DNA from: Sandaracinus sp.
GTDB taxonomy: Bacteria; Myxococcota_A; Polyangia; Polyangiales; Houyiibacteriaceae
Direction of reading: 5' to 3'
Length of the DNA stretch: 45,522 bases
Assembly (NCBI GenBank): GCA_020633125.1
Contig: JACKEH010000036.1
Location: 1-45,522 of the forward strand
A model generated the notes under the pieces. It saw nothing but the letters and a program-made list of their open reading frames with translations, was not told where the DNA came from and made no database searches. Made by a program: the position numbers and the translations under genes. This document shows, one piece after another, positions 19,299 to 28,341 of the stretch (the stretch's first letter is position 1; each line of letters opens with the position of its first letter).

Positions 19299-19439
19299 AA
19301 ACGCGTGCAAGCGCGACGGATGGCTCCGGCCCAACGGTGGGGTCTCCGTCCGCCGCGATCCGTTCCTGAGTGTGCCCCTGCGGGTGCGGGTCGCCAGGTC
19401 GATCCCGGCATCGAGGAAGCGAATGCCATCCCGCACGCG

Positions 19440-19445
19440 TATCCT
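19440..19445 (+). promoter_or_regulatory. -10-like TATCCT, 6 nt before GTG start
   Basis: TATCCT-TTCGCA-GTG at 19452. It has the same hexamer and spacing as two other genes in the window. Confidence 0.6.
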
Positions 19446-19451
19446 TTCGCA

Positions 19452-20144
19452 GTGCGCGTGCTCGCCTCGATCACGACCTTCGTCGTGCTGCTGGTCGCAG
19501 CGACGATGGCGCACGCGGACCTTCCGAACCGAGCCCGCGCCCCGGAGCCCTCGGCCGTCGAGCGTTCGATGCAACGCGCCTCGACCGGCTCTCCGCATGC
19601 GGCGCGTCCGCGCCGTCAGCTGCCCGCCGCCCTTCGAGTCGAGCTCTTCGCCACCCACGAGACCTTCGACCTCGGCGGCTTGCGCTTCGTCGACCTCGAC
19701 GGCGCGCTGCAGATGCGTGGCGAAGGCATGGGACTCGGACACACCCGCGGTTTCGGCGGCGGCTTCGCGCTCGGTCTGGCCGGCGAGCACGTCGGCGGTG
19801 CGTTTCGGTTCTCGTACGTCGCGCCCGACCATCGCGGCGCCTCCGCGCTCGGTGCGCCGCTGCAGGGCTTGCACGTCGCGCGTTGGGCGCTCGAGCTCGG
19901 TTGGATGCATCGCTACGGCGACCTCGTGCCTTTCGCCGTGGTGCAGGCCGCGATGCTGCGCGCGACCGTCGACCTCGAAGAGCCGTTCACGAGCTTGCAT
20001 GCGTGGCGCTTCTCGGTCGGGCCGCGCCTCGGCTTTCGCGCCTTTCTCCACCGCGCCTTCTACGTGAGCGGCGCGTATTTCCTCGACGTGCTGCAACGTC
20101 GCGCGCACGTCGTGACGCTCGGGTTGGGAGTCGGACGACGATGA
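19452..20144 (+). CDS. Exported protein with beta-barrel-like C-terminus, function unknown
   Basis: A 230-residue protein. The GTG start gives signal peptide VRVLASITTFVVLLVAATMAHA, then a basic linker. From about residue 55 there are repeated amphipathic strands with aromatic girdle residues (LRVELFATHETFDLGGLRFVDLDG, GGGFALGLAGEHVGGAFRFSYVA, WALELGWMHRYGDLVPFAVVQAAML, FSVGPRLGFRAFLHRAFYVSGAYFLD), ending VVTLGLGVGRR. This looks like a small outer-membrane barrel of about eight strands; no family is recognised. Its stop overlaps the next start (ATGA), so the two form an operon. The operon is divergent from tetR but has its own promoter hexamer. Confidence 0.72.
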   Translation: MRVLASITTFVVLLVAATMAHADLPNRARAPEPSAVERSMQRASTGSPHAARPRRQLPAALRVELFATHETFDLGGLRFVDLDGALQMRGEGMGLGHTRGFGGGFALGLAGEHVGGAFRFSYVAPDHRGASALGAPLQGLHVARWALELGWMHRYGDLVPFAVVQAAMLRATVDLEEPFTSLHAWRFSVGPRLGFRAFLHRAFYVSGAYFLDVLQRRAHVVTLGLGVGRR

Positions 20145-21139
20145 ACGTGTCGCGGGTGGTGGATCCCGTCGTGCTCTCCGAAGCGGAGAGACGTCGCCTC
20201 GAACGCGCGCTCGCGGCGGCGCGCCTCGCCGACCTCCGACCACGTGCGTCCGTCGAGCCGATCGTGCTCGCGGTGGCCTTCGCCGCGGGGCTCGCGGTCG
20301 TCTTCGTGCGCCACCTCGGGGTCTTGCCGTGGTCGTCGTCGCAGCACGGCGTCGGCACGTTGATCGTGTGGGCCCTGCTGCTCTTCGGTTTCGCGCTTTC
20401 GTCGCTCTCGGCGGTGCGTGCGCATCGCCTTCGCTGGTTGCCGCAAGGACGCGTGCTGACCTCCGGCGAGCTGCTCGATCTGCGAGGATCCGTGGTGCAC
20501 GTGCGCGGTCTCGAGCACCTCGAAGAGATTCGTGAGCCGACCGACACGCTCGTCGCAGGCGACGGGCTCGCGACGCTCAAGCTCTGTTTTTCGGATGGAT
20601 CGTTCGCGATCTTCCACGTGCAGCAGTCCGAGCGTCGGGCGATCTTGCGCGACCTCGAAGAGACGGCGGCGCGTTTGCGGGAAGCCGCCGCCAGTGGCGA
20701 GCGCGCGACGCTCGAAGAGCTGCAGCTCTTCCCCGACCTGCCGCCGCTGCCGAACGGCGAAGGACCGTTTCGGGATGCGCCGACCCGGGTGCGCTTCGAT
20801 CCGCCGGCGCCGACCCGTCGCCAGCTCTTCGTCTCGGTCGCCGTCGCGGCGCTCGCGCCCTTGTTGATGTGGGGACGCAACGCCCTCAGCGACGAGCTCT
20901 CGTTTCGACGCGCGCTTCGCGAGGGCGACGTGGCGGCTTGGCTCGCCTACCTCGACGGCGAACCGCGGCGCGAGGCCGAGGCGCGGCACGAGCACCTGCC
21001 GCGTGCGCGCCTCGTGCAAGCGCGCCGCCACGGCATCGACGGGCTCCGGAGTTTCTTGCGGCTTTACGGTGACTCGTCGGTGGCCGACGAAGCCGCGGAG
21101 GAGCTTCGCCTGCTGCTCGCGACCGAAGGCCCCATGTAG
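20141..21139 (+). CDS. Membrane protein of unknown function
   Basis: A 332-residue protein coupled to the gene upstream by a 4-nt overlap. Predicted membrane helices lie at about 39-58 (EPIVLAVAFAAGLAVVFV) and 70-92 (GVGTLIVWALLLFGFALSSL), with a third near 228-246 (LFVSVAVAALAPLLMW). The region between (about 98-185) looks like a PH- or photosystem-like small beta domain: GRVLTSGELLDLRGSVVHVRGLEHLEEI, LKLCFSDGSFAIFHVQQSERRAILRDLEE. The C-terminal 80 residues are helical and TPR-like (REGDVAAWLAYLDGEPRREAEARHE, VADEAAEELRLLL). Specific function cannot be assigned. Confidence 0.7.
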   Translation: MNVSRVVDPVVLSEAERRRLERALAAARLADLRPRASVEPIVLAVAFAAGLAVVFVRHLGVLPWSSSQHGVGTLIVWALLLFGFALSSLSAVRAHRLRWLPQGRVLTSGELLDLRGSVVHVRGLEHLEEIREPTDTLVAGDGLATLKLCFSDGSFAIFHVQQSERRAILRDLEETAARLREAAASGERATLEELQLFPDLPPLPNGEGPFRDAPTRVRFDPPAPTRRQLFVSVAVAALAPLLMWGRNALSDELSFRRALREGDVAAWLAYLDGEPRREAEARHEHLPRARLVQARRHGIDGLRSFLRLYGDSSVADEAAEELRLLLATEGPM

Positions 21140-21183
21140 CCGTTTCGGCTGCCCGACGCGCCCGTCGTGGGGGGGGAGGCTGC

Positions 21184-21189
21184 TATCCT
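21184..21189 (+). promoter_or_regulatory. -10-like TATCCT, 6 nt before GTG start
   Basis: GGCTGC-TATCCT-CTGCAC-GTG at 21196: extended -10 with 6-nt spacing, one of the clearest leaderless examples. Confidence 0.6.
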
Positions 21190-21195
21190 CTGCAC

Positions 21196-21813
21196 GTGGA
21201 TCCGGTGCTCTACCCGCGGTTGACTCGCTACTTGCGCTCGTTGCCGCGTGGGCTCGAGTCGTACCCGGACTGCGAGTCGAAGGCGACGCTCTACCGCGAG
21301 GCGTTGAGGCATCTCGCGACGCCGCTCGACACGCGCGACCTCGACCCGCTGCTCGCCGCGTACATCGACGATCCGCTTCCGGTGTCGGCGTGGGTTCCCG
21401 AGGTGCTCAACACCGCCGTGTACCTCACGATCGCCGATCAGATCTTCAAGAACGACGACGCGTTTCTCTCGTGGGTCTCGGACTTCAGCCGTCGTGTCTT
21501 CGAGGCCCCCATGTACCGAATCCTGATGAGGGTCGCGTCGCCCGAGCGCCTCGCGAAGGGCGCGAAGCGTCGGTGGGAGAACTTTCATCGCGGCGTCGAC
21601 TACGACGTGACGATTCTCGACGGGGCGACCGAGTCGGAGATGCGTTTCCCGCCGAACGTCTACGACCGGCTCACGTTTCGCGCGCACCTCAAGGCCATCG
21701 AAGCGGCGTACCGTGCGACCGACGCGAAGCATGCGGTGGTCGAGCTCGTCTCGTTCGAGCCGACGGTCGCTCGGTTTCGAACGATCTGGTACCCCGAGAG
21801 CGCGCCGCGCTGA
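21196..21813 (+). CDS. DUF2378 (TIGR02265)-like protein
   Basis: A 205-residue soluble protein. Its length and the central ASPERLAKGAKRRWENFHRGVDYDV, preceded by FSRRVFEAPMYRILMRV, resemble the Myxococcus paralogous family TIGR02265/DUF2378, whose function is unknown. The C-terminal strand set (DVTILDGATESEMRFPPNVYDRLTFRAHLKAIEAAY ... VVELVSFEPTVARFRTIWY) fits a small alpha/beta ligand-sensing fold, possibly heme-NO-binding-like, but this is only suggestive. Monocistronic, with a leaderless-type start; it supports a myxobacterial source for the window. Confidence 0.65.
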   Translation: MDPVLYPRLTRYLRSLPRGLESYPDCESKATLYREALRHLATPLDTRDLDPLLAAYIDDPLPVSAWVPEVLNTAVYLTIADQIFKNDDAFLSWVSDFSRRVFEAPMYRILMRVASPERLAKGAKRRWENFHRGVDYDVTILDGATESEMRFPPNVYDRLTFRAHLKAIEAAYRATDAKHAVVELVSFEPTVARFRTIWYPESAPR

Positions 21814-21848
21814 GCCTCGGACGCGGACACGTTCGAGTCGTGCGCGGC

Positions 21849-22163
21849 TTATTCGCCGCAGTGTTCCGCGACCGAGATGCCCATGGTGGCGGCGTCCCGC
21901 GCCCAGAGCTCGCACTCGCCGGTCAGTCGTGACTCGCGGCGACCGCACGCGAACTCGAACTCGGGGACTTCGCAGGGATCGCAGACCCAAGCGCCGTCGA
22001 CGCAGGAGGCCGAGAAGCCGACGTCGTCGCAGCAGTTGCCGACCTCGAGCGTGCATGTGGGTGTGCCACCGGAGCACGAAAGACCCGCGTCGTTCTCCGC
22101 GGCGGGGACGGGCTCGGTCGAGGAGCCGCAACCCACGAGAAGGCAGAAGAGCAGGGCGCGCAT
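21849..22163 (-). CDS. Small Cys-rich lipoprotein, function unknown
   Basis: A 104-residue protein with signal peptide MRALLFCLLVGC (lipid Cys12). A short Ser/Pro/Glu linker leads to a Cys-rich domain: LSCSGGTPTCTLEVGNCCDDVGFSASCVDGAWVCDPC, then FACGRRESRLTGECELWARDA and a final EHCGE. The sequence GAWVCDPCEVP is reminiscent of small VWC-like or knottin-like modules seen in myxobacterial lipoproteins. The ATG at 22163 has TACCGT 6 nt upstream on the minus strand. It sits between a convergent DUF2378-like gene and a divergent ABC-F gene. Confidence 0.72.
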   Translation of the reverse strand: MRALLFCLLVGCGSSTEPVPAAENDAGLSCSGGTPTCTLEVGNCCDDVGFSASCVDGAWVCDPCEVPEFEFACGRRESRLTGECELWARDAATMGISVAEHCGE

Positions 22164-22169
22164 GAACAC

Positions 22170-22175
22170 ACGGTA
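22170..22175 (-). promoter_or_regulatory. -10-like TACCGT, 6 nt before ATG start
   Basis: Minus-strand GGGA-TACCGT-GTGTTC-ATG at 22163. Fits TAnnnT with 6-nt spacing; no TGC extension. Confidence 0.4.
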
Positions 22176-22280
22176 TCCCGGAGGGCCGCGAATCGCCCCT
22201 CGGGAGGAGAATTCGAGCGGATTCGGCCCGCGAGGCGGCGGCGCTTGCATCCTCGCGCTCGACCCCTCATCACCCGCCCC

Positions 22281-23900
22281 GTGATTCGACTCGACTCCGT
22301 CGCCAAGCGACACGGCTCCCAGATTCTCTACGTCGATGCCTCGATGGGCGTCTTCAAGGGCGAGAAGATCGGTCTCGTCGGCCCCAACGGTGCGGGCAAG
22401 ACGACGGTCTTCCGGCTGATCACCCGTGAAGAGACGCCCGACGAGGGCAACGTCGTGATCGACCGCGGCGTGACGGTCGGCTACTTCCGCCAGGACGTCG
22501 GCGAGATGAAGGGCCGCTCCGTGCTCGCGGAGACGATGGCCGGCGCGGGCGAGGTCAGCGAGATGGGCGCCGAGCTTCGCGAGCTCGAAGAGGCGATGGC
22601 CGACCCCGAGCGCATGGACGAGCTCGACACGCTCGTGACTCGCTTCGGCGAGGTGCAGGCGCGCTTCGACGAGCTCGGTGGCTACGACCTCGAGCCGCGT
22701 GCGCAGGAGATCCTCGTCGGTCTCGGCTTCTTGCCCGAGGTGATCGCGGACGACGTCGGCAAGCTCTCGGGCGGTTGGAAGATGCGCGTCGCGCTGGCGC
22801 GCATTCTCTTGATGCGCCCCGACGTGCTCCTGCTCGACGAGCCGACGAACCACCTCGACCTCGAGTCGATCCTCTGGCTCGAGAAGTTCTTGCAGCTCTA
22901 CCCGGGCGCGATCGTGATGACCTCGCACGACCGCGAGTTCCTCAACCGCCTCGTCACGAAGATCGTCGCCATCGACGGCGGCGAGATGACCTCGTACACG
23001 GGCAACTTCGACTTCTACGAGCAGCAGCGCGAGATCGCCGCGAAGCAGCAAGAGGCGCAGTTCGAGCGCCAGCAGGCGATGCTCGCGAAGGAAGAGGCGT
23101 TCATCGCGCGCTTCCAGGCCCGCGCGAGCCACGCGGCGCAGGTGCAGTCGCGCGTGAAGAAGCTCGAGAAGATCGAGCGCGTCGAGCCGCCGAAGCGACG
23201 CCGCATCGTGGAGTTCGACTTCCCGAAGCCGCCCCGCTCCGGCGACGACGTCGCGCGCCTCGAGCACGTGAACAAGAGCTGGGGAACGCGCACGATCTAC
23301 GACGACTTCAGCTTCCTCGTGCGTCGCCTCGAGCGCTGGTGCGTGCTCGGCGTCAACGGCGCGGGCAAGTCGACCTTGCTCAAGCTCATCGTCGGCGACG
23401 CGCAGGCGGACTCGGGCGAGATCGTGGTCGGCGCGAGCGTGCGGCTCGGTTACTTCGCGCAGCACGCGATGGACATCCTCGACGGCTCGCTCACCGTGCA
23501 GGAGTCGATGGAGCGCGAGTTCCCGAAGGCGTCGATCGGCTCGCTCCGCACCTGCCTCGGCGCGTTCGGTTTCTCGGGCGACGACGTCGACAAGAAGGTC
23601 GCGATCTTGAGCGGCGGCGAGAAGGCGCGCCTCGTGCTCGCCCGCATGCTCTTCGAGCCGCCGAACTTCCTCGTGCTCGACGAGCCGACGAACCACCTCG
23701 ACATGGACACCAAGGACATGTTGGTGAAGGCGCTCTCGCAGTTCGAGGGCACGATGCTCTTCGTGAGCCACGACCGTAGTTTCCTCGCGCGGCTCTCGAA
23801 CCGCGTGCTCGAGCTGACGCCGGAAGGTGCGCGTCCCTACGGTGGTGGGTACACCGAGTACGTGGCGGAGTCGGGCCAAGAGGCGCCGGGCATGCGCTGA
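22281..23900 (+). CDS. ABC-F family ATPase (ribosome-associated, duplicated ABC)
   Basis: A 539-residue protein with two ABC domains and no membrane helices. Domain 1: Walker A GPNGAGKTT (34-42), signature LSGGWKMR, Walker B LLLDEPTNHLD. Domain 2: Walker A GVNGAGKST, signature LSGGEKARL, Walker B LVLDEPTNHLD, and the switch His in FVSHDRSFL. The linker between (EQQREIAAKQQEAQFERQQAMLAKEEAFIARF, then RVKKLEKIERVEPPKRR) is the charged P-site tRNA interaction motif of ABC-F translation factors. The GTG at 22281 begins directly with the first strand VIRLDSVAKRHG. YdiF/Uup-like rather than EttA is likely. It converges on the second RND operon. Confidence 0.92.
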   Translation: MIRLDSVAKRHGSQILYVDASMGVFKGEKIGLVGPNGAGKTTVFRLITREETPDEGNVVIDRGVTVGYFRQDVGEMKGRSVLAETMAGAGEVSEMGAELRELEEAMADPERMDELDTLVTRFGEVQARFDELGGYDLEPRAQEILVGLGFLPEVIADDVGKLSGGWKMRVALARILLMRPDVLLLDEPTNHLDLESILWLEKFLQLYPGAIVMTSHDREFLNRLVTKIVAIDGGEMTSYTGNFDFYEQQREIAAKQQEAQFERQQAMLAKEEAFIARFQARASHAAQVQSRVKKLEKIERVEPPKRRRIVEFDFPKPPRSGDDVARLEHVNKSWGTRTIYDDFSFLVRRLERWCVLGVNGAGKSTLLKLIVGDAQADSGEIVVGASVRLGYFAQHAMDILDGSLTVQESMEREFPKASIGSLRTCLGAFGFSGDDVDKKVAILSGGEKARLVLARMLFEPPNFLVLDEPTNHLDMDTKDMLVKALSQFEGTMLFVSHDRSFLARLSNRVLELTPEGARPYGGGYTEYVAESGQEAPGMR

Positions 23901-23915
23901 ACGTCCGGCGGCGCG

Positions 23916-23937
23916 CGGGTCCGAGCCGCTCGGCCCG
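23916..23937. terminator. Hairpin between ABC-F and RND genes
   Basis: GGG-T-CCGAGC-C-GCTCGG-C-CC dyad in the 63-nt convergent gap. There is no clear U tract, so it is a possible bidirectional terminator. Confidence 0.4.
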
Positions 23938-23963
23938 AGGCACCGAGCGCTTGCTCGCGTTGC

Positions 23964-26900
23964 TCAGGTCTCTTCCGCCGCCTCACCGGGATCGGTGATC
24001 CAACGCGTGAAGGGGCCGGCGATCCGCGCGACTCCACCTCCGATGTCGTCGACGATTCGGTAGAAACACGGCACCACCAAAAGGGTGAGGACGGTCGCGA
24101 AGGTCAGACCCCACGCGATGGCGGTGGCCATCGGAGAGAGCAGCGGCGAGGCGGCACCGGCGAGGGCGAGTGGGAAGAGGCCGGCGATGGTCGTGATGCT
24201 CGTCAGGAAGATGGGACGCAGGCGAAGCAGCCCCGCTTGGACGATGGCTTCGTCGCGCGCGAGCCCTTCGCGGCGTCGTTGGTTGATGAAGTCGACGAGC
24301 ACCAGCGAGTCGTTGACGACGATGCCGGCCAGACCGACCACGCCGATCAGGGCGATGAGCCCGATGGGCGTGCCGCTCACGAAGAAGCCGATGACGACGC
24401 CGATGAACGAGAGCGGGATCGCGCCCATCACGATCAGCGGCTGCAGCAGCGAACGAAACTGCGCGGCGAGGATCGTGAAGATGACGAGCAACGCGACGCC
24501 GAAGGCGCTGACGAGCGAGTCGAGCGACTCCTTGGTGCGCTCGTACTCGCCGCCGAGCACGAAGGTCACGTCCGGGTTGCTCGCGATCAGACCGGCGAGC
24601 CGTCGCGCGACGCGCTCGTTGGCTTCGGCGCTCGTGGTGCTGCGCTCGTCGATCTGCGCGGTGACCGTGATCATGCGGTCGCGCTCGCGGTGACGAATCA
24701 GCGCGGGGCCACGACCGGCCGCGAGATCCGCGACCTCGCCGAGCGCGACGTGGCCGCCGTCGGGGGTGACGATCGCGAGCTGCGCCAAGCGCGCGGGGTC
24801 GTTGCGCGCGTCTTCGGCCAGACGGACGACCACGTCGACCTCGTCGTCTCCGTCGCGGGTGGTGGCGACGGGCATCGCGCCGAGCGCCAGCCGAAGCCAA
24901 CCGGCGACGTGTGGCGGCGTGAGGCCGTGAAGCGCGGCGCGCTCTTCGTCGACGCTCACTTGGAGCTCGCGTTTTCCGAGCTGGAAATCCGAGGCGACCG
25001 TGCGGGTGCCCGGCACCTGGCGCACCTCGTCGGCGACTTGGCCCGAGAGCTCGGCGAGTCGATCGAGGTCGTCGCCACGAAGGCGCACCGCGACGGGGGC
25101 GCCACGCGGCGGGCCCGGCTTGAAGTCCATCACCTCGAGCGACACGGGACCCACGACGTCGTCGAAGAGCCGCGAGGCGCGCGCGAGCAGCTCGCGTCCC
25201 GCACCGACCCGCGAGCGTTCTTCCATGGGCTCGAGGTAGACGGTGACCATGCCGACGTGGTCGCCGTAGTCCGCGCCCATGTCGGTGCGCGTGACGCCGC
25301 GGACCGCGACGACCGCCTCGACGTCCGGGCTGTCGAGCGCGAGCAGTCGTTGTTCGATCGTGTGCAGGACGGCGTCGGTGGCGTCGGCCGACGCGTCGGT
25401 CGGTAGCTTCACGCGCACGTCGAACATCTCGGTGTCGCCGTCGGTGAAGAGCACCACGTCTTTGGTCGCGACCGCGGCGACGACGAGGCCTCCGGCGAGC
25501 GCGTAGGCCGCGAGCGCGACGCCCCAACGCCTGCGGAGGCAGACCCGCAACACTCGCTCGTAGATCGCCGTGGTGCGCTCGCCGATTCGTTCCCAGCGCG
25601 TCGTGGGGCGCGTTCGCTCGTCGGGGCTCTGCTTGCGCCGCTTCACCTGACCGAAGTCGGAGAGGTGGCTCGGCAAGACCACGAAGGCTTCGACCAACGA
25701 CGCACAGAGCGCGGCGACGACGACCTTCGGGATGATCGAGAAGAACTCGCCGAGCACGCCGACCATCATCAGCATCGGCAAGAACGCGGCGCAGGTGGTC
25801 GCGGTGGACGCGACGACCGGCCAGAAGACCTCGGCCGTGCCTTCGATGGCGGCGCGCACGCGAGGCGTGCCTTCCTCCATGTGCCGGTAGACGTTCTCGA
25901 TGATGATGATCGCGTCGTCGACCACGACGCCGAGGCAGAGGATGAGCGCGAGCAACGAGATGACGTTGATCGTGATGCCCATGGCGGCCATGGCGGCGAG
26001 CGCGCCGGCGAGCGCGACCGGAATGCCGAGGGCGGCGAAGGTCGCGTTGCGGGCACCGACGAAGAGCCAGAGGATCGCGAGCACCAAGACGAGGCCGGTC
26101 GCCGCGTTGCCGTAGAGGCTCGAGAGCGAACGGCGGACCTCGTGGGCGGCGTCACCGAAGACGTCGATCGACACTCCCTCAGGCAGATCGAAACGCGCGA
26201 CGGTATCTCGTACCGCCTCGGAGATGCGCAGGCTGTCGGCTTGCGACTCCTTGTTCACGAGGAGCAACACGCCGGGCTCGCCGTTGACGTGACCCGTGAG
26301 GCGTGCCGGCGCGAAGCCTTCGTCGACCTCGGCGACGTCGCCGACTCGCACCGCGCCGATCGGGCCCATCGGGCTCTGCGTCGCGGGACGCACCACGACC
26401 TCGCGAATCTGTTCGGCGGTGCGCACTTGGGCGAGACCACGCACGAGGCGCGCGTCGTTCTCGGCGAGGCTTCCGGCCGGCACGTTCGCGGCGCGACGAC
26501 CGAGCGCATCTCCGACCGCGGCGAGGGGAAGGCCCCGCGCGACGAGGCGGTCGGGATCGACGTCGACGGTGATGCGCCGCTCGCGCAGGCCGTTGCGCTG
26601 CACCTCGCCGACGCCTTCGATGGTCTCGAGCGCTTCGGCCAAGTCGAGGCTCACGCGGCGAAGCACGGTCTCGGGAACTTCGCCGCGGATCGAGACCGCG
26701 ATGGTCGGCGCGACGACGCGGAACTCGCGCACGGTCGGTCGTTCGGCGCCTTCCGGCAGGTCGTCGATCGACGCGACCTCGGATTGCACCTCGAGCACCT
26801 TGCGCGGGATGTCCTCCACCTCGGGCTCGAACTGGAGGAAGACGAGCGCGGTCCCTTCGCGCGCGACACCCCAGAGCTCGGCCACGCCGTCGACGCGCGC

Positions 26901-27116
26901 GGCGGCGTTCTCGAGGCGGTCGAGCACGAGCTCTTCGACCTCGGCCGGCGACGCGCCCGGGTAGATCACCGAGATGCGCGCCCAGCCGGTGCGCACCGCG
27001 GGCAGCGACTCGCGCGTCATGTCGCGCATCACCATCGCGCCGATCACGACCGCCGCGACCGAGAGCAGGTTCACCAGGATCGGCTGGCCGACGACGAAGC
27101 GGAAGAAGGCGCGCAC
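23964..27116 (-). CDS. Second RND transporter, inner-membrane pump
   Basis: A 1050-residue RND pump. It begins VRAFFRFVVGQPILVNLLSVAAVVIG, has the proton-relay Asp pair in LGVVVDDAIIIIENVYRH, and ends with the usual helix block (GLAGIVVNDSLVLVDFINQRRREG, PIFLTSITTIAGLFPLALAG, FATVLTLLVVPCFYRIVDDI). It is not a recent copy of the other RND pump: the periplasmic regions differ throughout and it lacks that pump's His-rich inter-helix insert. The GTG start is 2 nt after the adaptor stop and follows GAGGAGG. The cargo is unknown; HAE1-like or lipid/drug export is possible. Confidence 0.94.
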   Translation of the reverse strand: MRAFFRFVVGQPILVNLLSVAAVVIGAMVMRDMTRESLPAVRTGWARISVIYPGASPAEVEELVLDRLENAAARVDGVAELWGVAREGTALVFLQFEPEVEDIPRKVLEVQSEVASIDDLPEGAERPTVREFRVVAPTIAVSIRGEVPETVLRRVSLDLAEALETIEGVGEVQRNGLRERRITVDVDPDRLVARGLPLAAVGDALGRRAANVPAGSLAENDARLVRGLAQVRTAEQIREVVVRPATQSPMGPIGAVRVGDVAEVDEGFAPARLTGHVNGEPGVLLLVNKESQADSLRISEAVRDTVARFDLPEGVSIDVFGDAAHEVRRSLSSLYGNAATGLVLVLAILWLFVGARNATFAALGIPVALAGALAAMAAMGITINVISLLALILCLGVVVDDAIIIIENVYRHMEEGTPRVRAAIEGTAEVFWPVVASTATTCAAFLPMLMMVGVLGEFFSIIPKVVVAALCASLVEAFVVLPSHLSDFGQVKRRKQSPDERTRPTTRWERIGERTTAIYERVLRVCLRRRWGVALAAYALAGGLVVAAVATKDVVLFTDGDTEMFDVRVKLPTDASADATDAVLHTIEQRLLALDSPDVEAVVAVRGVTRTDMGADYGDHVGMVTVYLEPMEERSRVGAGRELLARASRLFDDVVGPVSLEVMDFKPGPPRGAPVAVRLRGDDLDRLAELSGQVADEVRQVPGTRTVASDFQLGKRELQVSVDEERAALHGLTPPHVAGWLRLALGAMPVATTRDGDDEVDVVVRLAEDARNDPARLAQLAIVTPDGGHVALGEVADLAAGRGPALIRHRERDRMITVTAQIDERSTTSAEANERVARRLAGLIASNPDVTFVLGGEYERTKESLDSLVSAFGVALLVIFTILAAQFRSLLQPLIVMGAIPLSFIGVVIGFFVSGTPIGLIALIGVVGLAGIVVNDSLVLVDFINQRRREGLARDEAIVQAGLLRLRPIFLTSITTIAGLFPLALAGAASPLLSPMATAIAWGLTFATVLTLLVVPCFYRIVDDIGGGVARIAGPFTRWITDPGEAAEET

Positions 27117-27118
27117 GC

Positions 27119-28255
27119 TCAGCCTCCTCCGGTGTCTTCCTCGGGGCGCGCCTCCGGCACGTCGCGCGGCGCGCGCTCGGAGGCGGCTTCTTCGGCGTGG
27201 CGCTCCACCACCTGCACTGGGCGCTCGTGCACGACGCGCTCGACGCCGGCCACGACGACACGCTCGTTCGGCGTGAGGCCTTCGCCGATCTCGACCTCGC
27301 CGTCGCGCGAGGTGCCAGCGGAAACCGTGCGTCGATGCGCGACCGCTTCGCCGTCCACGACGTAGACCTGCGTCTCTCCGAAGCGTTCGAAGAGCGCGCC
27401 CGACGGCAGCACCACGACGGCGCGCGCCGGGCCGGTCTCGATGCGGACTCGGGCCGTCAGGCCGGGGCGAAGGCGGTGCTGGGGATCGTCGATGCGGACC
27501 TCGACCGGCAGCCGGCGCGTGCGGGGATCGACGAGCTCGCCGACGCGCTCGACCGTGACGTCGAAACGTTCGCCTTCGCGCGCGTGAACCTCCGCGTGGC
27601 CGCGCGCGCCCGGCACGAGATCGAGCGCCTCGCGAGGGTCGAGGAGCACGGTGGCCTTCAGGTGGCTGACGTCGACGAGGCGCATCACCGGGGCACCGGG
27701 CGCGGCCAGCTCGCCGACCTCGACGAAGCGCTCGGCGACGATGCCGGCGAAAGGCGCGCGCACCACGGCCTCGGTGATGCCGCGGCGGGTCAGGCGTTGT
27801 TGGGCGCGTGTGGCTTCGAGCGCGGCTTGGGCCAGACGCACGCCGTCGGTGGCGTCGTCGAGGCGGGTGGACGCGGCGCCGCCGGATTGCACGAGGCGCT
27901 CGGCGAGCTCGCGTTGGCGCTCGGCTTGGGCGAGCGCGGCTTCGGCTTGGGCCACTTGGGCGCCGACCGCGTCGAGGGCGACCGCGGTGCGACCGACGTC
28001 GAGGCGCACCAGCGAGGCGCCGACCTCGACCCGGCTTCCGAGCGCGGCGGCGAGGTCGACCACCCGACCGCCCACCTCGGCGCGAAGCGTGGCGTCGCGG
28101 GCGGCTTCGAGGGTCGCGACACCTTCCGCGGTCGGAACGACTTGGCGGGTGCGCACGACGTCCACGTGTACGGGCGGCGGCGGCACCGGCTCCACTTCGG
28201 GAGCGGGCCGTTCGCAAGCCGCGAGCACGAGGAACGCGAGGACGAGCGCGCGCAT
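27119..28255 (-). CDS. RND periplasmic adaptor (membrane fusion lipoprotein) of the second pump
   Basis: A 378-residue adaptor with lipobox VLAAC (Cys14) after MRALVLAFLVL. The lipoyl halves are RDATLRAEVGGRVVDLAAALGSRVEVGASLVRL and EAVVRAPFAGIVAERFVEVGELAAPGAPVMRLVD, flanking an alpha-hairpin (GAQVAQAEAALAQAERQRELAERLVQSGG...). Beta-barrel and membrane-proximal parts follow, with an acidic Pro/Glu/Gly C-terminus. It starts the two-gene operon MFP-RND. No outer-membrane channel gene is linked, so the pump must borrow one, perhaps the TolC homologue about 9 kb away, or act only on the periplasm. Confidence 0.9.
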   Translation of the reverse strand: MRALVLAFLVLAACERPAPEVEPVPPPPVHVDVVRTRQVVPTAEGVATLEAARDATLRAEVGGRVVDLAAALGSRVEVGASLVRLDVGRTAVALDAVGAQVAQAEAALAQAERQRELAERLVQSGGAASTRLDDATDGVRLAQAALEATRAQQRLTRRGITEAVVRAPFAGIVAERFVEVGELAAPGAPVMRLVDVSHLKATVLLDPREALDLVPGARGHAEVHAREGERFDVTVERVGELVDPRTRRLPVEVRIDDPQHRLRPGLTARVRIETGPARAVVVLPSGALFERFGETQVYVVDGEAVAHRRTVSAGTSRDGEVEIGEGLTPNERVVVAGVERVVHERPVQVVERHAEEAASERAPRDVPEARPEEDTGGG

Positions 28256-28341
28256 GAACCGTGACGGTGGCGCCGTTCGGGCGGGGCTGCAACTTCGGGG
28301 CGCGGCATCTCGAGCCGTCTCGGGAAGCTCGGGCGCGACTC

